In this document: in pieces, positions 12,047 through 23,133 of the stretch
Layout of the letters: each line of letters opens with the position of its first letter
Position numbering within the stretch: the first letter of the stretch is position 1
Source: Microplitis mediator
Taxonomy: Eukaryota; Arthropoda; Insecta; Hymenoptera; Braconidae
NCBI RefSeq assembly: GCF_029852145.1
Contig: NC_079974.1
Location: 3,227,001 to 3,291,000 of the forward strand
Direction: 5' to 3'
DNA: 64,000 nt
Translations under genes and position numbers: made by a program
Notes under the pieces: generated by a model
Told to the model about the DNA's origin: nothing
What the model saw: the letters and a program-made list of their open reading frames with translations, nothing else
Database searches by the model: none

Positions 12047-12557
12047 CTTTTAAATTGAACCCTATTTCTCGGAAATATCGACCTCCAAAAATTCTCCAGT
12101 AACGGTTATAATTAACAATATATATGTCTTCGAGTTTCTCCCAAAATGGCGGGGCATAATCAGCAAAAGAGTTCAATGTTAATATGATAACTTTATTTTT
12201 TTTATATTTTGACGTTATGCATATATATACTTGACAGTTTTCGAATTTGTGTTGAAATTCTCGAAATATACTTAATATTTGTTCCATTCCCAAAATATTA
12301 TCTTTGTCAAATATAAACATTGTTTTGATTTTTAATACCGGCAGCTGCTGAAATGAATTTAAGTGAGGATAGCCGGTTGAGTTATCAAAAATAATTACAA
12401 AAGTTCTTATTTCTTGATGCGCTATCATTTCATTTGTTATTTTGTGTTTATTAGTCACAACAATATCATTAATTTCATTAGGCCATTGGAAATTTTCACC
12501 ATTTCCCCAATATCCAACTGTTCCCAATTCCGTTCCACAGCTTGCAAACAAATCTTT
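12047..12557 (-). CDS. Ionotropic receptor (IR), upstream exon: amino-terminal region
   Basis: This exon encodes about 170 residues of the region before the S1 lobe: an alternating beta/alpha stretch (TFVIIFDNSTGYP, VLKIKTMFIFDKDN, VYICITSKYKKNKVIILTLNSF), then ADYAPPFWEKL and GGRYFREIGFNLKG. The donor (AAAG then GTAAGC) ends the exon at 12047 after one base of a Gly codon, and the downstream exon supplies GT, giving a seamless frame. A clean acceptor (TTCTTACAATTAG) at 12570-12558 marks the 5' edge. A stop codon lies inside that acceptor, so translation cannot begin upstream in this frame without splicing. At least one 5' exon with the signal peptide is therefore missing; I did not find it convincingly between 12.56 and 14.1 kb. 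Confidence 0.75.
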
Positions 12558-12844
12558 CTAATTGTAAGAATAAAAAATTACCGAATCAATTAGCTAATCA
12601 TTGTTATTATTACTATTTAAGTCATTGAATTGAATGTTCACACACATGCAAGTGCCGGCTAGGAGACTCTAAGTCCGAGAACCGACAAAAATTTTTTCGA
12701 GCTTCAGCTTACGCGTTAATACCATATTGAAATCATGATATTAGTCGAGTATTGAATAGAATAAAAATGACAAACCCCGTTTTTATACTTAGTCTTACTT
12801 TCATGAATTTTTCATTCATCTGAGATGAGTACCCAGCTTTTCAA

Positions 12845-14090
12845 CTTCCTGCTAAGAAAATTGTTAATTTTAAAAATTTCGGGAAGTTATTGGTTTCACC
12901 CCGATTTTCGAAAATTGAGTTTTAACCCTTCGTCACTCGCTCAATGAGCGCGGCGCCGCCTTTTTTACAATTATGCAATTTTCTCATAATGACGGTGACG
13001 GATGACGTCGAAAAAATTAGAATGCTTGAATTAGACATTCTAAAAGAATTTCTAGCATTAGCCGCTCCTAAGAAATAAATTATTTTGTTAAAAAAAAATA
13101 TTTTCATGCGAAAGAAATTGAAAAGCGGCGCGACGCCGCCCAGTGCGAGTTAGTAACCGGTAAATGTCCGTCGCGCGCTGCTGCCAACTTGTGTGTGGTA
13201 ATATTCTCTTGTACGATTTAGATATATAAATATTTAGGTTTGACATTTAGGTATTCTCTCTTAATAGAGATACATTTTTTATTAATAATTAAGAATAATT
13301 CTACGCGTAATAAGTATTTTGTCACAAACAAAAATATGTTATTTAAATATTAATTATTATATTTACAAATATATATTTATATTATATGTAATTTGTGTAT
13401 AATATTCAAGAAGAATTTCGAGGTTATAACCACAACAGGTAATTGAATTTTATTTTGTTTTTAATTAATTTTGAGTTAAAATAATGAAAAAATTCTAGTA
13501 ACAATAGAAGCATTATTAATAATTATAGAATTGATAATATTAACAATAATAATAATAATAATATCAACAATAAATAATTTATTAAAATACATTTCAGTAA
13601 TAATTTTATGAGCAAGCGATTTTTTTAATAAAATTGTTGTTAATAAAAATTTAATTTTAATTGAAACGGAGTAATTCCTAATAAAAAAAATTAAAAACAA
13701 AATGGAAAATCTATCTTTTATTTTTTAATTTCGATAAATTAATTATTAAAAAAAATTTCATTTAGATTATTTTTTATATAGATTTAGCAATCTGAAAAAT
13801 GTGGCAACAGCGCGCTTGATTTAACACGGCGGCGCAGCGCTCACCGCGCGAGTGACGAAGGATGAAAAAGTGATGCGGGTGACGAAGGGTTAATCAGATG
13901 TCGACGTTTTAAGGTCCTAGGAAGATATTTTAACTATTTTCAGAAGGATGTCCGAGTGTTTGTATGTGTGTGTATAAATTTTCTATAACTTTCTAATTAG
14001 AAACAGAAAAAAATGATGAACACGTTCTTTGTAGGAAATAAAATTATCGCAAAAGTCAGTCGGATTTTTTATTTCATACCGAAATTTAAT
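12845..14090. repeat. Dispersed 'AACTTCC(C/T)GCTAAGAAAATT' repeat, split by a MITE
   Basis: The sequence at 12845-12921 continues at 13894-14090 on the far side of an inserted MITE. The family recurs near 21680-21800, 26095-26215, 36590-36740, 55360-55650 and 62760-62960, usually with a (TG/CA)n microsatellite. The 62.8 kb copy shows the uninterrupted arrangement. Confidence 0.6.
12926..13889. mobile_element. piggyBac-type MITE, 964 bp
   Basis: The element begins CCCTTCGTCAC and ends GTGACGAAGGG. It is flanked on both sides by TTAA (12922-12925 and 13890-13893), the classic piggyBac target duplication. GC-rich subterminal inverted segments (CGCGGCGCCGCC and GGCGGCGCAGCGC) lie inside each end. 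It has no transposase ORF and is therefore non-autonomous. It interrupts a dispersed repeat whose flanks rejoin across it. Confidence 0.8.
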
Positions 14091-14104
14091 AGTTAGAGAG
14101 TTAT

Positions 14105-14450
14105 TTTAATAAATATTTGATTCATAAAATTTTTCGTACCATCATTTTGTTAAATAAAGTGACGCCACTGTTATTAATTGTTATATTTATTTGTCCAGTT
14201 ACCAAATTTATCAAAAGACTCCAACTCAATATTAAATTAATCATTTCAATTGCTATAGACTTTTTAGTCATATTCTATTCAAATCGTCCGACCTGAAACG
14301 AGTTTTCTACTCAACTGAATCCTTTTCTATAACACGGAATAAATCTGAAGGTTTTTATTAAATAAAACCACGTGCGTAATATTTTTTATCGATATATCAA
14401 TCTAGCAACTATATGTTTATCCAAATTTGACAATTCATTTCCGTAAATAT
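14105..14450. repeat. Direct repeat, copy 2 (partner at 8136-8475)
   Basis: Same-orientation match to 8136-8475 with scattered substitutions. Confidence 0.6.
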
Positions 14451-15149
14451 TACGAAGTGACTAATAACCCAGCCGATGTATGAATAATATATATGTATAT
14501 ATACATACATATATGAATAACGTTACTAAATTTATGAAAAAGACTACATGAGTCGAGCGTTTAAAAAATTTTTCAACGAGATATTAAAAAAGTTAAAAAA
14601 AAATTTAATCAAGAAATTATTCTACACTAATATTATAAGCTATAAAATAAATAAATAGAATAGTATTTGAGTGACACGAGCTAGAATAATATTAATAACA
14701 TGTCATCAGCAATAATTTGTTACAAGACTTTTTGACTTTGTGGCAACCTGTCACCTCACTCCATCACTTTTACGGTATATCTTTTATACGCACTGAGAAT
14801 ATGAACGAGCAGGTTAACAGGGTTTGAAGATGTCTATGGTTGTTGGACTGGCATCCACGTGAAGGGAAAGCATAGCAAGAAATTTAATGTTAACTGCGCG
14901 GCATATAAAAGGGTACGATACATTTGGGACAGCGTCTTGTTTTATCTATACGGATATACTTTATTTTTTAAATATAATATATCATTTCAAAGAGACCCAA
15001 TGCTGGCCGTTTAGTTGACATTTTCAATTTATAATTAGAGTTAAATATTTTAATTTTTTTTAATTGACTGCACAAATTAATTATTTTACGTTGTTGTAAA
15101 TTTTGTCGCCAGATTCATCTATTTAAAACTTTTAAACGATTTTATTTCT
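14451..15149. other. No gene seen
   Basis: AT-rich sequence with a short ATATATGTATATATACATAC tract near 14488-14510. No ORF or repeat boundary is supported. Confidence 0.3.
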
Positions 15150-16635
15150 ACCAAGATCTTGGAAGAAATTGAGCTCGATTACAGATAACTTTACTTCGAG
15201 CATTAATAACTATTGAACAGGTGGATTTATCAAAAAATGATGAGTGACTTTGTTTGTAAAGCGTTTAATTTCTTATATAGACATTAGAGTGGGCCAAAAA
15301 TACGTTTTTTTTTAATTTTCATTATTGATACCAAAAATATTCTTCTTTGTACAAAAAAAAAATTTTTCGGAAATCAAAAAAAATTTTAGCTCAATATCTT
15401 AGGCTCGCCAAATCCGGCTAAAGTTAGAGCAGAAAATTAATTTTCTAGCAACTAATTAGCAACAAAAAAGCAACAAATTTCGGTGTTTTTTTTTTTCAAT
15501 TTCGCTAATTTTACGTCGCCATTTTTTTAGACCCACTAAAGTTTGAAGTTGTTTAAAATTTTTTTTTCAACACATTTTGATCGGAAATTTAATTCTCTAC
15601 ATAAAAGTTTTATAATAAAATTACGTAAAATTGATAGTTACTGAGATAATTGCAATTTTGTTCTAGAAAATATAATTTTTCAAGATATGATCACTTTTTC
15701 AGGGTAAAATATTAATTTTATCATATAAGTTTCATGGAAAATCAAATTTCTTACAAAATTGGTCTTCTGGTAAAACTTGAAATTTATAGTTATTCAGAAA
15801 CTGGCAGTTTTATGTTTAAATAGTCACATTTCTCGTTATTTGGTGGTTTTTACTAAAAATTGCTATTATCTTTGTAACTATCAACTTTGAATAAATTTTT
15901 ATTAGGTCTGTTTCGTAGAAAATTGGATTTTCTGCGAAATTCCTATGATAAAATTTATTTTTTACCCTGAAAAAGTAATAATATCTTGAAAAATTTCATT
16001 TTTTAGAGCAAAATTGCAATTATCTGAGTAAATATCAACTTTACGTAATTTTATTATATGACTTTTTTTGTAGAGAATTAAATTTCCGCTAAAAATGGGT
16101 TGGAAAAAAATTTTAAACAACTTCTAACTTTAGCGGGATTTGGCGAGCCTAAGATATCGACCTAAAATTTTTTTTGATTTCCGAAAAATTTTTTTTTTGT
16201 ACAAGGAAAAATATTTTCGGTATTAATAATGAAAATAAAGAAAAAGCGGATTTTCGGCCCACCCTAATAGACATGTCTTGATCTATGCAATCTATTGATT
16301 TGTAAACGAGTTAAAAATATTCAAAATAAATAAAAATTTTCCCGTGATAGTTATATGGGAAATTGAATTTTTCAATGAGCTAGGCCTGTCATCGACGAAG
16401 ATTTTTTTTTTCTTGCGCGACAATTTTTTTTTTTGTTTCTGTTGAAGTATGATTTTTGCCAAATGCACTAAAGTAAATTCTGAATCTGTGTCGTCTTCTG
16501 TGATGACCGACCATTTTTTTTTAAAAGACGGACTAATAATTGTCAATTAATCATCAGAATCGGTCATGATTGGCGAGCTGATTAATCAAGCAAGTCGTTT
16601 TTCATACAACGTTGTTTCAATATTTCTATCTCAAA
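15150..16635 (+). repeat. Left arm of the inverted repeat around MATH gene 1
   Basis: Outside the inserted element at 15285-16266, this sequence matches the reverse complement of about 18240-18730 (shared landmarks: the cagAAATTGAG/TTTGTAAAGCG stretch, a C/G-poor ATTTTTTTTTCTTGCGCG tract, and GGCGAGCTGATTAATCAAGC). Together the arms enclose the MATH gene at 17253. Confidence 0.65.
15285..16266. mobile_element. hAT-type MITE with long inverted arms, 982 bp
   Basis: The termini are TAGAGTGGGCC and GGCCCACCCTA. An exact 8-bp target duplication ATAGACAT lies at 15277-15284 and 16267-16274. Uninterrupted homologues of the site occur at about 18595 and 24330 (reverse complement). The interior is largely palindromic with no transposase. 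The 8-bp duplication and TAG-gGTGGGC ends are typical of the hAT superfamily. Confidence 0.8.
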
Positions 16636-17064
16636 CTTTAAAAAGTCTTTTCTTAAAACCAACAAGGCGTATAACAAGAAAATTATTTTTTTCGTTTTTA
16701 TCCATAGATTTTAATGTTTTCAACATTTTTATATTGATTGAAGCAAAAAAAAATTTTTTTATGCGCCTTTTTGCTTCTGCAGAACCAAAAGGGGGTATAA
16801 TTTGAGATACGCCCTTATGGTTCTAGTAACGAGATATAAAATTTGTACTTATTTATTTATTTTCATCATCGTCCCAACTTGAGTATAATTTAAAATAAAA
16901 ATATTAATATGGATTTTAATTTCTTGTTGGCTGGATTTACATGCCAGTGTAAATTCAATTTATTATAAAAAGTCCACTTACATTGATCATATTTCATAGT
17001 GATGCGATTCCTCGATTTTAATTAGTTAAAATTAAGAATGAAGAGAGAAAATAAGATCGTCATG

Positions 17065-17180
17065 ATTGGTCCTTTTTAAGGAGTGGGGGTAAAATTTACC
17101 ATTCTGGTAGTTAGTCAAAATTTAGTGGAGGGGGTGATCCGTGTTTATATATGAGTCACCCGGTCAGTAGCAGTCATAAC
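17065..17180 (+). promoter_or_regulatory. Promoter of MATH gene 1: CCAAT box, palindrome, TATA, initiator
   Basis: In order: an inverted CCAAT box (ATTGG, 17065-17069), the near-palindrome GGTAAAATTTACC (17088-17100), TATATAT (17146-17152), and initiator-like words TCAGT (17164) and TCAT (17174). The second initiator puts the start A 30 bp after the TATA T, leaving a leader of about 77 nt. The blocks recur upstream of the other MATH genes, with the CCAAT box mutated in the 19.8 and 22.7 kb copies. Confidence 0.6.
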
Positions 17181-17252
17181 GCTCGAAACGTTGCGCTGTA
17201 CGTCTCGCAAGTTAAATTCTTTATTTAGTGACGATCAATTGCCTGAATCATC

Positions 17253-17705
17253 ATGGACTGTGGTTTTCAAAAATTAAGGTGCACAAGTGCAAGCATCTTT
17301 GTGGTAGAGGACTTCGATAAACTTCTCTTCACCAACGAGACTGGGACAATTACTCCGATATACAGGAAATTTTGTTCAGCCGTCGACGTTAACGACGTTT
17401 GGGGCTTCAAAGTGGAGGTTAGCCACAACAAAAAAGATGAACACTGGATTTCCTTGGGGATCCTTCCATTGAAATCGGAGCATTCCGAAATCAGCTTCGA
17501 GCTCGAATGCTGTGTAGTGGATGAGGGAGGTAACCTACTGAGACTGCCTAGAAAAATACATCCTTTCAACGACTACGACAATTACATATACCTCGGAGAT
17601 TTCTTCAAACGAAGTGACCCCGACTTATTGCGTCTACTGGTGGACGGAAATCTAATTTTACAGATAGAGCTGACCATTTTTCTAGGCAACGATGCAGATA
17701 ATTAG
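17253..17705 (+). CDS. MATH-domain-only protein, copy 1 (histone-type 3' end)
   Basis: This is a single-exon, 150-residue protein. The fold signature is that of a MATH/TRAF-C domain, the substrate-binding domain of SPOP-like proteins: VWGFKVEV (49-56), HWISLGILPL (64-73), SFELECCVVDE (81-91), YIYLGDFFKRSDPDLL (111-126) and DGNLILQIELTI (131-142). The whole protein is about one MATH domain. No BTB/POZ domain follows, so it cannot recruit Cullin-3 as SPOP does; it may bind the same targets without degrading them (inference). The ATG at 17253 has a short leader and a promoter shared with the paralogues. A histone stem-loop starts 32 nt after the stop. It is diverged from the near-identical trio at 19.8, 22.7 and 61.2 kb, mostly in the first 45 residues, and closest to the 40.0 kb copy. 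MATH assignment is by pattern only. Confidence 0.8.
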   Translation: MDCGFQKLRCTSASIFVVEDFDKLLFTNETGTITPIYRKFCSAVDVNDVWGFKVEVSHNKKDEHWISLGILPLKSEHSEISFELECCVVDEGGNLLRLPRKIHPFNDYDNYIYLGDFFKRSDPDLLRLLVDGNLILQIELTIFLGNDADN

Positions 17706-17737
17706 ATACTCAAGTTCCCGAACTTTGAGTTGAAAAC

Positions 17738-17753
17738 GGCCCTTTTCAGGGCC
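17738..17753 (+). terminator. Histone-type 3' stem-loop of MATH gene 1
   Basis: GGCCCT / TTTC / AGGGCC with AAAAC before and ACCAAAT after matches the metazoan replication-dependent histone 3' stem-loop, bound by SLBP. The downstream block ACGTA...TCAAGT lies at about 17769-17788. An AATAAA at 17860-17865 could act as a back-up poly(A) signal. Confidence 0.9.
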
Positions 17754-18239
17754 ACCAAATTTTTTAACACGTAAACACTTACTCAAGTTTTATATATACC
17801 TCAACTCATATCCTTTCTCCAAAACTCTTTGAAATTTCATATTTATTGATTTAATGCCTAATAAAGATAATTAATGATACTGAAGTTAGCAGACATCTAT
17901 TAATTTTTTGATTTTTTTTTTTTAGATGATAAATCATAAGAAAAAAAAATATTTGAAAAAATTGCACCTGTAGTTATTGTAATTTTCTACATATGCATAT
18001 TTATAAGTCGTTTCTGCAAAATCCATAAAAAACTAAAAAAAAAAAATCTGAAAACCGTCTGACCCTCCGGGCCAGACCCAAAACTTCCCGCTGTTTTCGA
18101 GCTCAAAGAGTATCGGGATTTTAGATATTTGATAGAGTCGCAAAACATGCTGGAGTATTTTACAGTCAAGCAGAATGATAAAGTTATCATGCTTGGGAGC
18201 TCTAATCCAACTGAGACAGACAATATCGCATATGAAGGT

Positions 18240-18730
18240 ACTGTTTGGGATAGAGATATTGACACAATGATACATGACAAACGAGTTGCTTGATTAATCA
18301 GCTCGACAATAAAGACCGATTTTGATGATTAATTGATAATTATTAGTCCGTTTTTTAAAACAAATGGTTGGTTTGCACAGAAGACAACGTAGATTTAGAA
18401 TTTAATTTAGTGCATGTGGAAAAGAATCATAGTTCAACACAAACAAAAAAAAATTTTCGCGCAAGAAAAAAAATTCTACGTCGATTACAGTCCGAGCTCA
18501 TTGAAAAATTCGATTTCCCATTTAAATAACACGTGAAAATTTTTTTTACTTTAAGTATTTTTAACTCGTAAACAAATTAATAGATCAAGATATTTTTTAT
18601 AGGAAATTAAACGCTCTACGAAATAGGTCGCTAATTATTTTTTGATAAATCTACTTGTTCAAAAGTTATTAAAGCTTGAAGTAAAGTTCGAGATCTTTCC
18701 ACTTTTCCGGCAAGACTATAAGATTTGTTA
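18240..18730 (-). repeat. Right arm of the inverted repeat around MATH gene 1
   Basis: Reverse complement of about 15150-16635 without the hAT-type insertion. From 18411 the sequence also forms the outer end of the next, larger inverted repeat. Confidence 0.6.
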
Positions 18731-19309
18731 TAAATTTTTATAGGTTTTTTTTTGTTGACAATTTTATTTTCTACTAATAATTATCAGTAGAATTTAAAAA
18801 AAAACCGATTAAAGCTTAGTCTCCCTTAACTTAAATCCTTGCTCCAATATTTTTTCAATATTGATGTCCACTTTTAAATGTCTAAGAAAATTAAAAATAT
18901 CTAACATTTATGAATTAATTATTTTCAACGTAAAATAACAACAGTAGTAATAACGTCGGTATCAGCGAGCCAATGAGGGGATAGTTGAGTGGCGGGAAAA
19001 ATAGCCTGGGTTACGAAAAAAAGTTTATCATTACAAATTTAAAATTTGTTTTTAATGTTACTTCAAGGAAATCTCCCGAAATATTTATATATTATAATTA
19101 AAAATCCCTAGTACCAAATTTTCTGATTCATTTTGTCTAAAAATATATAAAATTTGTACGTATTTTTTTATTTTCATCAACGTCCCAACTTGAGTACAAT
19201 TTAAAATAAAAATATTGATATGGATTTAAATTTCTTGTTGGCTGGATTTATATGCCAGTGTGAATTCAATTTATTATAAAAAGTTCACTTACATTGATCA
19301 TATTTCATA

Positions 19310-19537
19310 TACTGTAAAAAGAGCGGTGTTAAAAATGGACTTGTTTTATGAAAATTAATAAAGAATATCATTTATTAACAAGTAGAGTGATCAAGTAAGT
19401 AAAAATATTTTAACACCGGTCTAGAATATTTACACCGGCGGCGGCGTTATTCTCACACCGCTTTCGATGTTGAAATTTAACACCGCCGATTTTAACACCT
19501 ACACCGCTTGGACTTACCCCGGTGATTTTTTACAGTG
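19310..19537. mobile_element. TA-target MITE, 228 bp, inserted upstream of MATH gene 2
   Basis: The ends are (T/C)ACTGTAAAAA and TTTTTACAGTG, flanked by TA on each side (19308-19309, 19538-19539). The interior is dense in CGGTGTTAAAA-type words. MATH gene 1 shows the empty site (TTTCATAGTGATG, about 16995). TA duplication suggests a Tc1/mariner-mobilised element. Equivalent copies sit at 23391-23618 and 60449-60908. Confidence 0.75.
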
Positions 19538-19794
19538 TAGTGATTCATTATCTCGATTTTAGTTAGTTAAAATTAGGAATAAAGAGAGAAAATCAATATT
19601 GTCATGATTAGTCCTTTTTAAGGAGTGGGGGTAAAATTTACCTTTCCGATAATTCGTCAAAATTTAGTGGAGGGGATGGTCAAAGTATACACACATGTCA
19701 CAAGGTCAGTAGCACCGATTACGCTTGAAACGTTGCGCTGTACGCCTCGCACTTTGAACTCTTCATTTAGTTACTATCGATTGTCTGAAACATC

Positions 19795-20244
19795 ATGGAC
19801 TGTGATTTTCCAAGTTTAACGTGCACGAGTGCAGGTACCATTGCGCTGGAGAACTTCGACGATCTTCTGTACACCAACGAGACTGGGACAATTACTCCGT
19901 TATACACGGAGTTTTCTACAGGTCTCAGCGTTAACGACGTTTGGGGCTTCAAAGTGGAGGTTAGCCACGACGAAGAAGATGAACACTGGATCTCCTTGGG
20001 GATCCTCCCATTGAAAACGGAGCATACCTTAATCAGCTTCGAGCTCGAATGCTGTGTAGTGGATGAGGAAGGTAACATACTGCGACTGCCTGCAGAAATT
20101 GAACCTTTCAAAGACTACGACAATTATATATACCTCGGGGATTTCTTCAAACGAAGTGAGCCCGACTTATTGCGTCTACTGTCGGACGGAACTCTAATTT
20201 TACAGTTAGAGCTGAATATTCGTATAGGCGATAATTTGAAATAA
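19795..20244 (+). CDS. MATH-domain-only protein, copy 2 (histone-type 3' end)
   Basis: An intronless 149-residue MATH-only protein: VWGFKVEV, HWISLGILPL, SFELECCVVDEE, YIYLGDFFKRSEPDLL and DGTLILQLEL are all present. It differs from the copies at 22.7 and 61.2 kb by only a few residues (for example NIRIGDN near the end where they have TIRIGDD), and the frame is intact in all three, so recent duplicates are all kept open. The promoter retains the palindrome and a TATACACA word (19686), but the CCAAT box reads ATTAG (19607-19611), a likely loss. The start ATG follows GAAACATC as in the paralogues. The stem-loop begins 35 nt after the stop. Function is inferred only from the fold: binding of short Ser/Thr-rich peptides, as in SPOP. 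Confidence 0.8.
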   Translation: MDCDFPSLTCTSAGTIALENFDDLLYTNETGTITPLYTEFSTGLSVNDVWGFKVEVSHDEEDEHWISLGILPLKTEHTLISFELECCVVDEEGNILRLPAEIEPFKDYDNYIYLGDFFKRSEPDLLRLLSDGTLILQLELNIRIGDNLK

Positions 20245-20279
20245 TTAGATACTCAAATTTCGAACTTTGAGTTGAAAAC

Positions 20280-20295
20280 GGCCCTTTTCAGGGCC
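20280..20295 (+). terminator. Histone-type 3' stem-loop of MATH gene 2
   Basis: Identical 16-nt stem-loop followed by ACCAAAT and the ACGTA...TCAAGT block. The later poly(A)-like word is ACTAAA here, so the back-up signal seen in MATH gene 1 is lost. Confidence 0.9.
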
Positions 20296-20880
20296 ACCAA
20301 ATTTTTTACACGTAAAAATTAACTCAAGTTTTATATATTCTCCATCTCATCCTTTGTCCTAAACTCTTCTAAAATTAATATTATTTATTTAATGCCTACT
20401 AAAGATAATTAATGATACTGAAGTTAGCAGACGTCTAATAATTTTTGGATTTTTTTTTAAGACGATAAACCATAAAAAAAATATTTGAAAAAATTGCACC
20501 TGTCGTTTTTTTAATTTTCTACATGTGCATATATTTATCTTATTTTTTTGCAATTAATTTGTTGAAAAAGAAAAATTCCGAAATTTTTAAATGTCTGCTA
20601 ACTTCAGGATGATGGTAATTAATCTGAATCTTCCCTCCAATATTTTTCCAACATTAATGCCTACTTCTCAAATGTCAAAAAAAGTTAAAAATTTCCAACA
20701 TATATTTATGATATTCGATTTAGCCGTCTTAAAATTTCCAATTTCTTTTCAAACCTAAAAATTATAAAAAAAATCTGGGCGTCGGTTGACCCTGCGGGCC
20801 AGCCCCAAAACTTCCTGCTGTTTTCGAGCTTAAGGAGCTTGAAAACATTGGTGTGGATACATTTTCAAGCTCGAAAATGC

Positions 20881-21566
20881 TATTACATGGAATCATTTTT
20901 TTATGAGCTTTTCAAGCTCTAACAAGTGACGTTTTATGCTAGAGTTTGAAAAGTTAAGAATCGAAAATCATTAATGAAGAAGCGGCTTTTAAATTTTTAT
21001 TATCGATCATGTTCTCTGGAATAAATGTGTTGAGGCAGAAATGAATGTCATTGATCAAAATCAAGATTTGAATGAGTTTTGACTTAGGTCAGAGCAATAA
21101 TATATAGAATATCCGATAAAAACATTAAAGACTGGGTTTTTCAATTTTTTGCTGACAAACTAAGAAACAAGATTTATGACATTATCTGATGATCGGAAGA
21201 GACTATACAGAGAAAGGGTTAGTATGTTTTCAGACACATTTTAGCACATTATATTTTGATTGATCCGGAATAAATAACATTTTATGTTATTTCTTTAACT
21301 TTTCAGCGCCGATATCTTTTGAACTAATAAACCGATTGTGACGTTTGAGGTGGCAATCGGCGCGTTTCCTTGAATTCTAGAGCCAATTGAATTTTGAAAT
21401 TAATCGGATGAGTCACTTTAACGATAATCGAAAAAAATCGTTTTTTATCATTTCTTTCGCCAACGATATCTCTCGAACAAATTAACCGATTGAGATGGTT
21501 GAGGTAGCATTCAACGCGGCTTATAAATTTCTAGAGCTGAATAGATTTTGAAGGCGTTACAAAGAG

Positions 21567-21646
<80 letters not shown>

Positions 21647-22039
21647 TACATACATAAATACACTAGGACATCATTCTGAAAATAGTCAGAAAAGCTTCCT
21701 CGGACCTTAAAACGTCGACATCTGATGAAAATTCGATTTTCGTAAATCGGACCGAAACCAATAACTTTCCGAATTTTTGAAAATTTACAATTTTTTTAGC
21801 GGGAAGTTAAAAATTTTTTTTATTTTAGTTTTTTGTTAATTTTTAGTGAACGAAATGGTAAAAAACAGTTTTTTGCAAATATCTTTGAAACAGCTGAACT
21901 AAACATTTCGAAAATCTAATCTTCAGAATTTATTGAAACGCGTCGATTGCCACCTCTACCATTAATATCGGATGATTTGTTCCTGGGATGTCGTGGGAGA
22001 AAGAAATGCTAGCAAACAGTTTTTTTCAAGAACAATGGC
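20881..22039. repeat. Loop of the inverted repeat, no gene, with a CA microsatellite
   Basis: Non-coding sequence whose reverse complement reappears at 62250-63770. It includes the AACTTCCCGC dispersed repeat and (CA)n at 21570-21642. Confidence 0.6.
21570..21642. repeat. (CA)n microsatellite
   Basis: About 36 uninterrupted CA units followed by CATA repeats. Confidence 0.95.
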
Positions 22040-22632
22040 ACACACAAGTATTGTCGAGCTTGAAAATGTATCCACACCAATGTTTTCAAGCTCCTTAAGC
22101 TCGAAAACAGCGGGAAGATTCGGGGCTGGCCCGCAGGGTCAACCGACGCCCAGATTTTTTTTATAATTTTTAGGTTTGAAAAGAAATTGGAAATTTTAAG
22201 ACGGCTAAATCGAATATCATAAATATATGTTGGAAATTTTTAACTTTTTTTGACATTTGAGAAGTAGGCATTAATGTTGGAAAAATATTGGAGGGAAGAT
22301 TTAGATTAATTACCATCATCCTGAAGTTAGCAGACATTTAAAAATTTTGGAATTTTTGTTTTTCAACAAATGAATTGCAAAAAAATAGGATAAAAATATG
22401 CACATGTAGAAAATTATAAAAACGACAGGTGCAATTTTTTCAAATATTTTTTTTATGGTTTATTGTCTTTAAAAAAAATCCAAAAATTATTAGACGTCTG
22501 CTAACTTCAGTATCATTAATTATCTTGAGTAGGCATTAAATAAATAATATTAATTTTAGAAGAGTTTAGGACAAAGGATGAGATGGAGAATATATAAAAC
22601 TTGAGTTAATTTTTACGTGTAAAAAATTTGGT

Positions 22633-22648
22633 GGCCCTGAAAAGGGCC
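22633..22648 (-). terminator. Histone-type 3' stem-loop of MATH gene 3
   Basis: Identical 16-nt stem-loop on the minus strand, 35 nt after the stop codon of MATH gene 3, with the same downstream block. Confidence 0.9.
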
Positions 22649-22683
22649 GTTTTCAACTCAAAGTTCGAAATTTGAGTATCTAA

Positions 22684-23133
22684 TTATTTCAAATCATCGC
22701 CTATACGAATAGTCAGCTCTAACTGTAAAATTAGAGTTCCGTCCGACAGTAGACGCAATAAGTCGGGCTCACTTCGTTTGAAGAAATCCCCGAGGTATAT
22801 ATAATTGTCGTAGTCTTTGAAAGGTTCAATTTCTGCAGGCAGTCGCAGTATGTTACCTTCCTCATCCACCACACAGCATTCGAGCTCGAAGCTGATTAAG
22901 GTATGCTCCGTTTTCAATGGGAGGATCCCCAAGGAGATCCAGTGTTCATCTTCTTCGTCGTGGCTAACCTCCACTTTGAAGCCCCAATCGTCGTTAACGC
23001 TGAGACCTGTAGAAAACTCCGTGTATAACGGAGTAATTGTCCCAGTCTCGTTGGTGTACAGAAGTTCGTCGAAGTTCTCCAGCGCAATGGTACCTGCACT
23101 TGTGCACGTTAAACTTGGAAAATCACAGTCCAT
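22684..23133 (-). CDS. MATH-domain-only protein, copy 3 (histone-type 3' end)
   Basis: The inverted twin of copy 2: 149 residues, one exon, same start context. It differs from copies 2 and 5 at the conserved VNDVWGF site, which here reads VNDDWGF; the Val to Asp change next to the core Trp is unusual and may weaken the fold. All other MATH landmarks (HWISLGILPL, SFELECCVVDEE, YLGDFFKRSEP, DGTLILQLELTI) are intact. The promoter CCAAT box is altered (CTAAT at 23317-23321), as in copy 2, which indicates the mutation predates the inverted duplication. Transcription would converge on copy 2 across the loop, so overlapping antisense RNA is possible. Confidence 0.8.
   Translation of the reverse strand: MDCDFPSLTCTSAGTIALENFDELLYTNETGTITPLYTEFSTGLSVNDDWGFKVEVSHDEEDEHWISLGILPLKTEHTLISFELECCVVDEEGNILRLPAEIEPFKDYDNYIYLGDFFKRSEPDLLRLLSDGTLILQLELTIRIGDDLK

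Larger units (their letters stand above)
18411..20880 (+). repeat. Left arm of the 2.5-kb inverted repeat carrying MATH gene 2
   Basis: Near-identical to the reverse complement of about 22040-24531 across about 2.5 kb, including promoter, gene, stem-loop and downstream sequence. A third copy, in the same orientation as this arm, is at 57388-62220. The loop between the arms (20880-22040) also has an inverted counterpart at 62250-63770. Confidence 0.85.
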
